Shown here: positions 37,151-46,706 of the stretch, piece after piece
Layout: each line of letters begins with the position of its first letter
Position numbering within the stretch: position 1 is the first letter of the stretch
Origin: Halomonas sp.
Lineage (GTDB): Bacteria; Pseudomonadota; Gammaproteobacteria; Pseudomonadales; Halomonadaceae
NCBI RefSeq assembly: GCF_017515565.1
Contig: NZ_JAFWFN010000066.1
Coordinates: 22,323-86,322, forward strand
Direction of reading: 5' to 3'
Length of the DNA: 64,000 nt
Translations under genes and position numbers: made by a program
Notes under the pieces: generated by a model
What the model saw: only the letters and a program-made list of their open reading frames with translations
What the model was told of the DNA's origin: nothing
The model's database searches: none

Positions 37151-37969
37151 ATGCACCCCCCGAGGATTTTATTGGGCGTTAACATTGATCACATTGCGAC
37201 GCTGCGCCAAGCGCGTGGCACTCGCTACCCAGACCCCGTACAAGCAGCACTTCTCGCCGAAGAGGCTGGGGCTGACGGTATTACGGTGCACTTACGTGAA
37301 GATCGGCGCCATATTCAACCCAGGGATGTGCGTTTATTGGCCGAAATGCTTAATACGCGTATGAACTTGGAGATGGCCGTCACCGAAGAGATGCTTGCGC
37401 TGGCAGAAGAGATACGCCCCGCGCATGTATGTTTGGTGCCCGAAAAGCGTGAAGAACTCACTACCGAAGGTGGCTTGGACGTAGTCGGCGGGTTTGATCT
37501 GATTGCCAGCGCCTGTAAGCGCCTAAAGGCGGTGGGCTGCGATGTCTCTCTCTTTATTGATCCCGATGAGACGCAGATTGATGCCGCCGTTCGCGCCGGT
37601 GTGCCTACGATTGAACTGCATACAGGTGCCTATGCAGAAGCCAAGCCAGGCAGTGAAACGGCTAATGCTGAATATGAGCGCCTAAGTACAGCGGCGATTC
37701 ACGCGGTGTCTTCAGGCTTAGTGGTTAACGCAGGCCATGGTCTGCACTATCACAACGTTGAAGCTATTGCGGCATTACCCGGTGTTAACGAGTTGAACAT
37801 TGGTCACGCGATTATTGCTAGAGCGCTGTTTGTAGGGCTAAAAGAGGCCGTGCAAGAGATGAAACGCTCAATCATCGCAGGCCAAGAAGCAGGCTTAATG
37901 GCGGCGTTAGATGCCCATGAGCACGAACACGACCATGACCATCAGCACAGCGGCTGTTGTGGGCATTGA
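37151..37969 (+). CDS. pdxJ: Pyridoxine 5'-phosphate synthase with a His/Cys-rich C-terminal tail
   Basis: The last step of de novo vitamin B6 synthesis in the DXP-dependent pathway: it condenses deoxyxylulose 5-phosphate with aminoacetone phosphate derivative. The TIM-barrel protein shows [51 protein letters not shown] and [11 protein letters not shown] with [10 protein letters not shown] near the end. The usual protein is about 240-250 residues; this one has 272. The extra tail, [19 protein letters not shown], has seven His and two Cys and looks metal binding. ATG 37151 was chosen; an overlapping ATG at 37146 is out of frame. acpS follows 23 bases on, as in E. coli. Confidence 0.95.
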   Translation: MHPPRILLGVNIDHIATLRQARGTRYPDPVQAALLAEEAGADGITVHLREDRRHIQPRDVRLLAEMLNTRMNLEMAVTEEMLALAEEIRPAHVCLVPEKREELTTEGGLDVVGGFDLIASACKRLKAVGCDVSLFIDPDETQIDAAVRAGVPTIELHTGAYAEAKPGSETANAEYERLSTAAIHAVSSGLVVNAGHGLHYHNVEAIAALPGVNELNIGHAIIARALFVGLKEAVQEMKRSIIAGQEAGLMAALDAHEHEHDHDHQHSGCCGH

Positions 37970-37992
37970 TTGATGAGCATGGGTGTTAATCA

Positions 37993-38370
37993 GTGATTGT
38001 GGGTATTGGCTCTGATATTGCGCGGGTAGAACGCTTTGCTCGCGCTATTCAGCGACATGGGCCACGTTTTGCAGCGCGCATTCTAGGGCCTCTAGAGCAA
38101 TCCGTTTGGCGTCAAAAAGGCGAGCCGGAGGCCTATCTAGCCAAGCGTTTCGCTGCTAAAGAGGCCTTTGTAAAAGCCCTTGGTCTCGGTTTGCGCAGCG
38201 GTATGCAGTGGAGCGATATCCAAGTCGTCAATGACGCACTAGGTAAGCCAAGCTTCGTACTTAGCGGCGAAGCGCAGCGCCTGTTTCAAGCCAGCGGCGC
38301 GTCCACCGCTCATGTCACCCTCAGCGATGAGGCGGACTACGCGGTGGCTTTTGTGATCCTCGAAGCCTAG
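37993..38370 (+). CDS. acpS: Holo-[acyl-carrier-protein] synthase
   Basis: Transfers 4'-phosphopantetheine from CoA to acyl carrier protein; 125 residues, the normal length. Conserved blocks are IVGIGSDIARVERFARAI with the magnesium-binding Asp8 and AKRFAAKEAFVKALGLGLR with the second acidic residue. The GTG start at 37993 gives the correct N-terminus. Its stop overlaps the stop of the convergent BarA-type kinase in CTAG (38367-38370). Confidence 0.96.
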   Translation: MIVGIGSDIARVERFARAIQRHGPRFAARILGPLEQSVWRQKGEPEAYLAKRFAAKEAFVKALGLGLRSGMQWSDIQVVNDALGKPSFVLSGEAQRLFQASGASTAHVTLSDEADYAVAFVILEA

Positions 38371-41066
38371 GGCCTAACCAACGCATCGCGCTGGGCCTGG
38401 AGTCGCTCCATGGCGTTGTATAGCTCATTAAGTAACTCTTCAGCGTTATTTAAACCGCTGGTGCGCAGGCGTGTCTCTAAGCTTTCCACCAGCAACGCTA
38501 GCTCAGGGGCGCCACAGTAGCGGCTGGCGCCGTTTAAACCGTGCACCCAGTCAAGCAGCGTCGTTAAGTCTTGTGCTTCGTAGGCGCTGCGCATCTGCTG
38601 CTGGCTCTCCGCCAAACTATCGATCAAACGTTTTAACTGCTCTTTAGCCAGATGCTGTTTACCCCCTGCTAAGCGTGTGCCTAGCACTAAATCGATAACG
38701 GGAAGCTTGCCGGGAGCAGGCGGCAACGCTCGGGAAGCAGTCACCTCAATGTGGGTTTTCTGTGCCAGCGGTGCAACGCCCAAAAAGCGTTGCAAGAGTT
38801 GCTGAAGCTGCGCTTCGTCCACCGGCTTGATCAGTACATCGTCTAACCCCTCTGTTAGCCACTGTTGTCGCTCACTGCCAAGCGCATGGGCCGTAACAGC
38901 AATAATCGGGCAACGCGCCCAGCTATTATTAATACGGCGGAGCGCTTTGGTAGTTTGAACGCCATCCATCCCTGGCATGCGAATATCCATGAGCACTAAA
39001 TCAGCGGTTTCCTGGCGAGCATACTCAAGCGCCTCCTGACCGCTTGCGGCGAGCGCGATCTTAATATGCTCATTTTCGAGCATGGCTTTTAAAAGCTCAC
39101 GATTAGGGGTGTTGTCATCTACGATAAGAATGTTTAGCGACGATGAAGGCAGCGTGCGTGCTGTTGTTGGGGAGTTAATCTGCACTGGTTGGCTGGGTTG
39201 TAACAGCTGTTTAATGGTGGTGACCAACTGCGCGCGGGTAAAGGGTTTACACAACATTTCACCGCCGTTGGGCAGCACCCACTGAGGTAAATCCAGGCTA
39301 GAGGTGTTGGCCAGTATTAATGTCGGGCAGGGCGTTTCGGCAATGACAGATTGCCAGTAGGTTTTGCGATCGCCTGTAAAGTCTTCGGCTTCTAGCCCTA
39401 AAATGATCAGCTCTTCATTTCCGGCTTCAATAAACGTCACTGGGTTGGCCCCCCATCGCTCTAGCAGGTGTTCAAGTACATGGCGAGTAGCGAGGTGGGG
39501 CTCGTGGATGCGTATTGTGGGGTTTGCCAAGGCTATTTCGGGCAGCCGTTCATCGGCTAAATGCGCCAATAAAGGAAGCGTAAAGGAGAACGTAGCGCCG
39601 TGGCCAAGTTCACTATTGACGCTGATTGTCCCCCCCATGCGCTCAATCAGCTGCCGACAAATGGTTAACCCCAGGCCGCTGCCACCAAATTGACGCGAGT
39701 GGCTAGGCTCAGCCTGTGAAAACGCGCTAAATAACTGTTTTTGCTGCTCATCGCTTAAACCAATGCCTGTATCACTGATGCTAATATTCAGCACCACATG
39801 CCGGCCTTCCTGAGTATCTAGCATCACCCGAACAATGACTTCTCCTTTCGTGGTGAATTTTAAAGCATTGCTGATAAGGTTGCTGAGCACCTGATGGATA
39901 CGCAGTGGGTCGCCGCAAAGCGGCGTAGGTACATCATCGTAAACCATCGCCACCAGATGAAGCCGTTTCCGCTGGGCTTCCGGAGCGTAGAGACCAACGA
40001 CCTCATCGACCAGCGCGACAACATCCACCTCAACCTCTTCCAAGGTAAGCCGGTCGGCTTCCAGCTTGGAAAAATCGAGCACATCATTAACCAACATAAG
40101 CAGGTTATCGCACGCCCGGTGAACGTGCTCTAGCCACTCCTGTTGGCGGGCATCTAGCGTTGAACGGCCGAGTAAACGACAAAAACCGATAATGCCATTG
40201 AGCGGCGTGCGAATTTCATGGCTCATGTTGGCTAAAAATTCTGATTTCACCGCGTTGGCGCGTAGGGCGCTGCGGTGAGCAAGATCGAGCTTGATATTTT
40301 GCTCTTCAATAGTCTCCATGGACTCTTGAAGCTCACTGGTGGCCTGCTCGATTTGGTTCTGCATATCCTGCTGCGCCTGCTGAAAGTGCTCAGCCAGGCT
40401 ATTAATATGCCCGGTGAGCTGTTTAAGCTCGCGGGGATTAGCCTCGGACAAATACAGTCGGTAATCCCCTCGAGATAAACGGTAAAGCGCTTGGTTGGCT
40501 TCTTCGATGGGCCGGGTGGTATAGCGGCTGATGGCATAGGCGATCAAAAAAAGCAGTAAGCCCAGCAGCATGCCGCCTAAACTTAAACTAGCGATTTTTT
40601 TATAGCGCTCTAACGTAAGCGCGCGCGTTTCCATTTCGGCCTCTAGCCAGCCAGTGCCCGAGCGGTTTGTGTGATCACTAGAGTGCGTGGTGAGCGGCAC
40701 CTGAAGTCGCCAGACGTCCTCTTCCTGGGTCACTGATGTGGTTTCAGGCGCATGTAGGCGCGGGGGGGGCGGCATAGAGCGGCCAAGCACTAAAAGACGA
40801 TTACCCTGTTCATCAAACAGCGTGACGGCGCGCAAACCTCGGTGCTCTAGGAGCTGCCTGGCAATATCTTCAAGGCGCTGGAGGTCGCCATCAATCATTG
40901 CGCTGCCCAGGCTCGGGGCAGTCAGTTCGCCAGCGCTAACCAGGCGCTCTTTGAGTACCTCACGGCCGGTCAGGTCGCTCTGTACCACCAGCAAGATGGC
41001 CATGAAAGCGTAGACCAACAGGGGAAAACCCAGTAAGGCAAACAGCAAGCGCGTGTTCAAAGACAT
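38367..41066 (-). CDS. barA: BarA/GacS-type hybrid sensor histidine kinase
   Basis: An inner-membrane tripartite kinase of 899 residues. TM1 is at about 6-29, a periplasmic domain at about 30-165, TM2 at about 171-190 and HAMP at about 190-245. The phospho-accepting His283 lies in [12 protein letters not shown], followed by the ATP-binding N, G1 and G2 boxes ([25 protein letters not shown]). The receiver has Asp694 in [11 protein letters not shown], and the Hpt domain has His842 in [12 protein letters not shown]. BarA/GacS phosphorylates UvrY/GacA, which controls the Csr system. The start is ATG 41066; an in-frame GTG at 41117 would add 17 residues. Its neighbours cysM, rlmD and relA match the barA region of relatives. 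Confidence 0.92.
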   Translation of the reverse strand: MSLNTRLLFALLGFPLLVYAFMAILLVVQSDLTGREVLKERLVSAGELTAPSLGSAMIDGDLQRLEDIARQLLEHRGLRAVTLFDEQGNRLLVLGRSMPPPPRLHAPETTSVTQEEDVWRLQVPLTTHSSDHTNRSGTGWLEAEMETRALTLERYKKIASLSLGGMLLGLLLFLIAYAISRYTTRPIEEANQALYRLSRGDYRLYLSEANPRELKQLTGHINSLAEHFQQAQQDMQNQIEQATSELQESMETIEEQNIKLDLAHRSALRANAVKSEFLANMSHEIRTPLNGIIGFCRLLGRSTLDARQQEWLEHVHRACDNLLMLVNDVLDFSKLEADRLTLEEVEVDVVALVDEVVGLYAPEAQRKRLHLVAMVYDDVPTPLCGDPLRIHQVLSNLISNALKFTTKGEVIVRVMLDTQEGRHVVLNISISDTGIGLSDEQQKQLFSAFSQAEPSHSRQFGGSGLGLTICRQLIERMGGTISVNSELGHGATFSFTLPLLAHLADERLPEIALANPTIRIHEPHLATRHVLEHLLERWGANPVTFIEAGNEELIILGLEAEDFTGDRKTYWQSVIAETPCPTLILANTSSLDLPQWVLPNGGEMLCKPFTRAQLVTTIKQLLQPSQPVQINSPTTARTLPSSSLNILIVDDNTPNRELLKAMLENEHIKIALAASGQEALEYARQETADLVLMDIRMPGMDGVQTTKALRRINNSWARCPIIAVTAHALGSERQQWLTEGLDDVLIKPVDEAQLQQLLQRFLGVAPLAQKTHIEVTASRALPPAPGKLPVIDLVLGTRLAGGKQHLAKEQLKRLIDSLAESQQQMRSAYEAQDLTTLLDWVHGLNGASRYCGAPELALLVESLETRLRTSGLNNAEELLNELYNAMERLQAQRDALVRP

Positions 41067-41157
41067 GTAAGAAGCTCGTTGATTCAATGAGGTTGCCTGT
41101 CCACTCACAGACAGCACCGATATAATGCAGCATAACGGTTACGATAAGGAACGTATG

Positions 41158-42054
41158 ATGAATTATCCCACGTTAGAAGATGTGGTTGGCAATACGCCCC
41201 TTGTGCGCTTAAAGCGAATTACCGCTGGCCGCAACAATACGCTGCTAGCCAAGCTGGAAGGTAATAACCCGGCGGGCTCTGTTAAAGACCGCCCAGCACT
41301 TTCGATGCTCAGTGAAGCCGAAGCGCGTGGAGAAATTACGCCAGGCGATACCTTAATCGAGGCAACATCGGGTAATACGGGGATAGCGCTCGCCATGGCG
41401 GCAGCCATAAAAGGCTACAACATGGTGTTGGTGATGCCTGAAAACGCCTCGGCTGAGCGTAAACAGGCCATGGCGGCCTATGGCGCTAAGCTGATTTCTG
41501 CCAGTAAAGAAGGCGGCATGGAAGAAGCGCGGGATATTGCCGATGCGATGATAGCCAGAGGCGAGGGCAAGCCGCTAAACCAGTTTGCCAATCCAGATAA
41601 CCCTTTGGCGCATTACCGCACAACCGGCCCCGAGGTGTGGCAGCAAACTGGTTGTGAGGTGACGCACTTTGTTAGTTCGATGGGCACCACTGGCACCATT
41701 ATGGGGGTTTCCCGCTATCTTAAAGAGCAGAACGAGGCGATTCAAATCGTTGGGCTTCAGCCCGCTGACGGTGCCAGCATTCCTGGCATTCGCCGTTGGC
41801 CAGCGGAGTACCTACCGGCTATTTTTGAAGCACCCCGAGTGGATGTCACACTGGATATAGGCCAGCAGGAAGCGGAGGAAAATATGCGCCGTTTAGCCCG
41901 TGAAGAGGGCATTCTCGCTGGGGTTTCATCGGGTGGTAGCTTAGCGGGTGCACTGCGTATTGCTGAACAAACGGAGAATGCGGTCATTGTGTTTATTGTT
42001 TGCGACCGTGGTGACCGTTATCTCTCAACAGGCCTGTTTGCCCCGGAGGTATAG
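41158..42054 (+). CDS. cysM: Cysteine synthase B
   Basis: A PLP enzyme that makes cysteine from O-acetylserine and sulfide or thiosulfate; 298 residues. The PLP lysine is Lys43 in NNPAGSVKDRPALSM. The PLP phosphate loop is TSGNTG (ATSGNTGIALAMAAA), and the QFANPDNPLAHYRTTGPE and SSMGTTGTIMGVSRYL segments match CysM. ATG 41158 was preferred over 41155 because AAGGA ends 7 bases upstream. It is divergent from barA with a gap of about 90 bp and is followed immediately by rlmD. Confidence 0.93.
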   Translation: MNYPTLEDVVGNTPLVRLKRITAGRNNTLLAKLEGNNPAGSVKDRPALSMLSEAEARGEITPGDTLIEATSGNTGIALAMAAAIKGYNMVLVMPENASAERKQAMAAYGAKLISASKEGGMEEARDIADAMIARGEGKPLNQFANPDNPLAHYRTTGPEVWQQTGCEVTHFVSSMGTTGTIMGVSRYLKEQNEAIQIVGLQPADGASIPGIRRWPAEYLPAIFEAPRVDVTLDIGQQEAEENMRRLAREEGILAGVSSGGSLAGALRIAEQTENAVIVFIVCDRGDRYLSTGLFAPEV

Positions 42055-43491
42055 ATGGCGATGTTGGGAAAACGCCGGCCCCCCCGCCCCGCATCAGGGC
42101 ACTCGGGCTTGGCTCGTACGCCTGGCGGTAAAGCATCGCAACCGAGCGATGCCGTAAAAAGTGATGCCTCCACACCGCTGGTCATTGAGCGTTTAGCCCA
42201 TGACGGGCGTGGTGTAGCCCATAACGCAGCGGGTAAAACCGTATTTGTTAGCCAAACGCTGCCCGGTGAGCAAGTAGTGGTAGGGGTGCACGTGACGCGA
42301 AAACGTTTTGATGAAGCGCATATCAAAACGCAGCTCACCACCTCTGCGCAACGTGTGGTGCCGCCATGCCCCCATTTTGGTCAGTGCGGTGGCTGCGATC
42401 TGCAGCATTTGGCTATCAACGCGCAGCGTGCCCATAAGCGCGAAGTAGTAACCGAGTTAATGGCCCGACAGGGCATTACGCTTGAGTCCATCGCCGCGAT
42501 TAACGGTAGCCATGAAAGCTATCGGCGGCGGGCGCGGCTGGGGGTTAAAGTCGACGGGAGTGGCAACGTGCTGCTCGGGTTTCGTGCGCCCCATAGCCAC
42601 CGGTTGGTGGATATTCAGCAGTGCCATGTGCTGGTGCCGCGGTTGCAGGCGCTAATAGGGCCTTTACGGCAGCTGCTAGCCACATTAGAAGCGCCGCGCC
42701 AAGTGGGCCATATTGAGCTTGTCGCCACGGAAGATGTCACGTTAATACTGGTTCGTCAGTTAAAGGAGCACGCTCAAGATAACGCCCGCTGGCAACGTTT
42801 TGCTGATCAGCAGCAGGTAAGTTTAGGTGCGTGGTTAGGGCGCGAAGGCCCATCACTGCACTGGTACGGTGCAGCACCACAATTGATCGATACGCTAACG
42901 CCCACTGCATCAGAGAGCGACTTGAGCAATACCCAGGCAAACTCTGCTCTAAACTTACAGTTTGCGCCCGGTGATTTCCTTCAGGTCAACGCGGAGGTCA
43001 ATCAAAAAATGGTGGCCCAGGTAGCTGCATGGCTCTCCCCCGTTCAGGGGCAGCGGGTCGCTGATCTGTTTGCGGGAATAGGCAACTTTAGCCTTCCTTT
43101 AGCAGCGGCAGGGGCCAAGGTACACGCCGTGGAAGGTAATCCTGCGATGGTGGAGCGCATTGCCGCTAATGCGCGTCTAAATCAGCTCACCGTCACTGTC
43201 CAACAGGCAGATTTAAGCGACGCAAAAACGGTACACGCCTTATTAAGTGAGCAGCCAATAGAAGCGCTGGTGCTTGATCCGCCGCGTAGTGGGGCAGAAG
43301 CGATTTGCCAAGCCTTAGGCCGACATAAAGTACCCAAAGTGGCTTACATTTCCTGCGACCCGGCAACCTTAGCCCGGGATGCGGCACACCTTGTGCATGC
43401 AGGTTACCGCGTCAAGCAAGTAGCGGTAGCAGATATGTTCCTGCACACTGCTCATATGGAAACGCTGATGCTGTTTGAATACGGGGGCTAG
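42055..43491 (+). CDS. rlmD: 23S rRNA (uracil-1939-C5)-methyltransferase RlmD
   Basis: Methylates U1939 of 23S rRNA using S-adenosylmethionine and carries a [4Fe-4S] cluster; 478 residues. The N-terminal TRAM domain covers about 40-100. Cluster cysteines are Cys105, Cys111 and Cys114 (CPHFGQCGGCD) and Cys190 (IQQCHVL). The SAM site shows VADLFAGIGNFSLPLA, and the catalytic nucleophile is Cys434 in ISCDPATLARD. It starts on the base after the cysM stop, so the two are co-translated; relA follows. Confidence 0.95.
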   Translation: MAMLGKRRPPRPASGHSGLARTPGGKASQPSDAVKSDASTPLVIERLAHDGRGVAHNAAGKTVFVSQTLPGEQVVVGVHVTRKRFDEAHIKTQLTTSAQRVVPPCPHFGQCGGCDLQHLAINAQRAHKREVVTELMARQGITLESIAAINGSHESYRRRARLGVKVDGSGNVLLGFRAPHSHRLVDIQQCHVLVPRLQALIGPLRQLLATLEAPRQVGHIELVATEDVTLILVRQLKEHAQDNARWQRFADQQQVSLGAWLGREGPSLHWYGAAPQLIDTLTPTASESDLSNTQANSALNLQFAPGDFLQVNAEVNQKMVAQVAAWLSPVQGQRVADLFAGIGNFSLPLAAAGAKVHAVEGNPAMVERIAANARLNQLTVTVQQADLSDAKTVHALLSEQPIEALVLDPPRSGAEAICQALGRHKVPKVAYISCDPATLARDAAHLVHAGYRVKQVAVADMFLHTAHMETLMLFEYGG

Positions 43492-43513
43492 TTTGCCCAT
43501 TGCATCAAGCCTC

Positions 43514-43540
43514 GGTGGCGGCTCGGCGAACGCCGTCACC
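43514..43540 (+). other. Hairpin just ahead of the relA ribosome site
   Basis: GGTGGCGGC (43514-43522) pairs with GCCGTCACC (43532-43540), nine pairs with one G-U. The loop is 9 bases. It ends immediately before the relA leader (CTGAAAGGATG). There is no T run, so it is not a classical terminator; it could affect read-through from rlmD or translation of relA. Confidence 0.6.
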
Positions 43541-43559
43541 CTGAAAGGATGATATTGCC

Positions 43560-45836
43560 ATGGTGAAAGTGCGTGAAGACCAACCGCTCACCCAAAGCGG
43601 AAAAGTGGACATACAACAATGGTTAACGCGCCTTCAAGAGGATGTGCGCCTACGTGAACCCGAGCGGCTGCTGCAAGCCTGCGAACTGGCCGATCAGTTA
43701 GAGCGCGAGGCGCCTAATACTCACCGTGTGTGGCTCTCGGCGGGCTCTAGTTTCCGTATGGGGCTAGAGATGGCCGACATACTGGCTGAGCTTAAGCTTG
43801 ACCAAACGACCCTTGAGGCCGCCGTGCTCTACCGTGCGGTGCGGGAAGTGTTGCTCAGTATAGACGCAGTGACCAAGCGTTTTGGCAGTGAAGTTGCCCA
43901 GCTCATCGACGGTGTTTTACAGATGGCGGCTATTAGCTATCCATTGGCACCCAACCATGCCATGGGCCAGCACAATCAGCAGGAAAACCTGCGCAAAATG
44001 CTGGTTAACATGGTGGGTGATGTGCGCGTCGCGTTGATTAAAATTGCCGAGCGCACCTGCGCGCTGCGCCAAGTCAAAGATGCGCCCCGTGAAAAGTGCC
44101 TGCAAGTTGCCCGTGAAGTGGCCGACATTTATGCGCCGCTTGCCCACCGCTTGGGGATTGGCCAAATTAAATGGGAGCTTGAAGATCTCTCGTTTCGCTA
44201 TCTGCATGAAGATGATTACAAAGCGATTGCGAAGCTATTGGCCGAAAAGCGTCTGGATCGTGACCGTTATATCCATGACGTAGTGGAGACCCTCAAAGGC
44301 TTGATGGAAGCCCAGAACATACTGCGTTACGACGTTAGCGGTCGGGCGAAGCACATCTACTCCATCTGGCGCAAAATGAAGCGTAAGCGGATCGACTTTT
44401 CCCAGGTACACGACGTACGTGCAGTGCGAATCTTGGTACCAGAAGTGACCGACTGCTATACCGTACTGGGAATCGTTCACTCATGTTGGCACCACGTGCC
44501 CAACGAGTTTGATGACTATATCGCCAACCCAAAGAAAAACGGCTATCAGTCGCTGCATACCGCTGTCATGGGGCCAGATAATAAGGTAATCGAGATTCAG
44601 ATTCGCACCTTCTCCATGCACGATGAAGCAGAGCTTGGCGTATGTGCCCACTGGCGCTACAAAGGCCACGACACCAATGCGAAAAGCCGCAGCTACGAAG
44701 AGAAAATAGCCTGGCTGCGACAAGTGCTGGAGTGGCAAGACGAAGTAGGCGGTTTTGGTGATCTTCGCGAAGGACTCTCAAGCGATGTCGCGCCCGATCG
44801 CAACTATGTCTTTACCCCGGATGGTCACGTCATTGACCTGCCGCGTATCGCCACTCCTATCGATTTCGCCTATCGGGTGCACACTGAAATTGGCCACCGC
44901 TGCCGTGGTGCCAAGGTCAATGGGCGTATCGTACCGCTGACCTATAAGCTAAAAACCGGCCAGCAGATTGAAATTTTGACGGCCACCAAGGGCGGCCCCA
45001 GCCGCGACTGGCTCAACCCGAGCTTGGGCTATGTGCGCACCTCCCGTGCGCGAGCCAAAATACAAGCGTGGTTTAAGTATCAGGCCCGGGATCAAAACCT
45101 TGAGGAAGGGCGTGCCCTGTTCGAGCGGGAAATGCGCCGTTTGGATGTGGAAGGGCTAGACCTTATCCAACTGGCCAAAGCCGTTAATTACCAGAATGCT
45201 GATGATATGTACGCAGCGCTGGGGGCGGGCGATCTACGTATTGGCCAAGTGCTTCACCAAGCTCAGCAGCTATTTGGTGAAACCGACGACCAAGAACAGC
45301 TCCACCGGCTGCTGGCTAAGCCACGCCGCCAGCCCAGCAAAGCCACCCAAAGCGATATTACGGTGTTAGGGGTGGGCAACCTGAAAACCAGTATGGCGAA
45401 CTGCTGCAGCCCGGTACCCGGCGAGCCTATTGTCGGCTTTATTACCCAAGGCCGAGGGGTGACGGTGCACCGTCAGGAATGCGCCAATATTCTCCAATTG
45501 CGCATGGATGAGCCTCAGCGCATTATCGAAGTTGAGTGGGGCGAGCGCGCCCATACCCGTTACCCGGTGACCATTGAAATTCAAGCATGGGACCGTTCAG
45601 GCCTACTGCGGGATGTCACGGGGCTTCTGGGCAATGAAAAGGTGAATGTGCTTGCGGTGAATACCCTTACCGATACGGATGAGGGTATTGCCCGGCTGCG
45701 TATTACCCTGGAAGTGGATGGTCTTGAATCCCTAGGCCGGCTCTTCTCGCGGCTTCAGCAGCTGCCCAACGTGACCGAGGTGCGCCGATTGCGTAACGCC
45801 GATCCAGAGAAAAGTACCCGTAAGGGAGGGGCCTAA
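43560..45836 (+). CDS. relA: GTP pyrophosphokinase RelA ((p)ppGpp synthetase I)
   Basis: The ribosome-associated (p)ppGpp synthetase of the stringent response, 758 residues. The N-terminal pseudo-hydrolase domain lacks the HD motif (LAELKLDQTTLEAAVLYRAVREV), so the protein is expected to be synthesis-only. The synthetase domain shows GRAKHIYSIWRKMKRK, HDVRAVRILV and DDYIANPKKNGYQSLHTAVMG. TGS follows (DRNYVFTPDGHVIDLP, near 417), then a zinc-finger-like region (NCCSPVPGEPIVGFITQGRGVTVHRQECAN) and the ACT domain (about 680-755). The stop shares one base with the mazG start (TAATG). Confidence 0.97.
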   Translation: MVKVREDQPLTQSGKVDIQQWLTRLQEDVRLREPERLLQACELADQLEREAPNTHRVWLSAGSSFRMGLEMADILAELKLDQTTLEAAVLYRAVREVLLSIDAVTKRFGSEVAQLIDGVLQMAAISYPLAPNHAMGQHNQQENLRKMLVNMVGDVRVALIKIAERTCALRQVKDAPREKCLQVAREVADIYAPLAHRLGIGQIKWELEDLSFRYLHEDDYKAIAKLLAEKRLDRDRYIHDVVETLKGLMEAQNILRYDVSGRAKHIYSIWRKMKRKRIDFSQVHDVRAVRILVPEVTDCYTVLGIVHSCWHHVPNEFDDYIANPKKNGYQSLHTAVMGPDNKVIEIQIRTFSMHDEAELGVCAHWRYKGHDTNAKSRSYEEKIAWLRQVLEWQDEVGGFGDLREGLSSDVAPDRNYVFTPDGHVIDLPRIATPIDFAYRVHTEIGHRCRGAKVNGRIVPLTYKLKTGQQIEILTATKGGPSRDWLNPSLGYVRTSRARAKIQAWFKYQARDQNLEEGRALFEREMRRLDVEGLDLIQLAKAVNYQNADDMYAALGAGDLRIGQVLHQAQQLFGETDDQEQLHRLLAKPRRQPSKATQSDITVLGVGNLKTSMANCCSPVPGEPIVGFITQGRGVTVHRQECANILQLRMDEPQRIIEVEWGERAHTRYPVTIEIQAWDRSGLLRDVTGLLGNEKVNVLAVNTLTDTDEGIARLRITLEVDGLESLGRLFSRLQQLPNVTEVRRLRNADPEKSTRKGGA

Positions 45837-46672
45837 TGCGTTACCGCTTAGATGACCTGTTAACGCTGATGCAAGTATTGCGCGATACCCAACAGGGCTG
45901 CCCCTGGGATATTAAGCAGAACTGGGACAGCATTGTGCCCCACACCCTGGAAGAGGCCTACGAGGTTGCCGATGCCATTGAACGCCGTGCTTATGATGAG
46001 TTGCCGGGCGAGCTAGGCGATCTGCTGTTTCAAGTGGTGTATTACGCTCAGTTTGGCGCAGAAGAGCAGCGTTTTGATTTTCACGACATCGTCGATACGC
46101 TGACCGCGAAAATGCTGCGACGCCACCCGCACGTGTTTCCTGATGGCACCCTGGCATCTCGGCGTCCGCCGGGGGTAAATGCAGAGAATGTGCAGACCCA
46201 GCAGGTTAATTCACGCTGGGAAGCGCTGAAAGCGGGTGAACGCGCTGAGCGTGCTCAACAAGCTGTTTCGGTGCTGGACGATGTGCCGCGCACACTGCCT
46301 GCGCTGAGCCGTGCAACCAAGCTTTCCAAACGCGCTGCCAGGGTTGGTTTTGACTGGCCGGATGCCCGCGGAGTGCTGGATAAAATTCGTGAAGAACTGG
46401 CGGAAGTGGAAGAGGCGCTTGCCGCCGATGACCTCCCGCATGCTCAAGAAGAAGTGGGTGATTTACTGTTTGCCGTTACTAACTTAGCGCGCACCCTGGG
46501 AGCCGATCCTGAACAGTGCCTGCGCGCCACCAACAGTAAATTTGAACGCCGCTTTCGCTACGTTGAACGCGCGCTTGCCGAAGACGACTGCCCGATCAGC
46601 GAGGCATCGCTTGACGAGATGGAAGCCCACTGGCAAGCCGCTAAAGGCCAAGAACAACAGTTAACCTCTTAA
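45836..46672 (+). CDS. mazG: Nucleoside triphosphate pyrophosphohydrolase MazG
   Basis: Hydrolyses (d)NTPs to monophosphates and pyrophosphate and influences (p)ppGpp levels; 278 residues. Two MazG domains are visible. The first has LRDTQQGCPWDIKQNWDSIVPHTLEEAYEVADAI and ELPGELGDLLFQVVYYAQ. The second has KIREELAEVEEAL and HAQEEVGDLLFAVTNLAR. EExxE/ExxD metal-binding patterns are intact in both. It is translationally coupled to relA by the TAATG overlap, the conserved relA-mazG pair. Confidence 0.95.
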   Translation: MRYRLDDLLTLMQVLRDTQQGCPWDIKQNWDSIVPHTLEEAYEVADAIERRAYDELPGELGDLLFQVVYYAQFGAEEQRFDFHDIVDTLTAKMLRRHPHVFPDGTLASRRPPGVNAENVQTQQVNSRWEALKAGERAERAQQAVSVLDDVPRTLPALSRATKLSKRAARVGFDWPDARGVLDKIREELAEVEEALAADDLPHAQEEVGDLLFAVTNLARTLGADPEQCLRATNSKFERRFRYVERALAEDDCPISEASLDEMEAHWQAAKGQEQQLTS

Positions 46673-46706
46673 ACTATCAACGCGTCCCCGCAAGGAGGCC
46701 ATGCCA

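Noticed and set aside
43560-45836. Bifunctional SpoT-type enzyme
   Set aside because: The HD motif needed for hydrolysis is missing in the N-terminal domain, and the gene sits next to rlmD and mazG as relA does.
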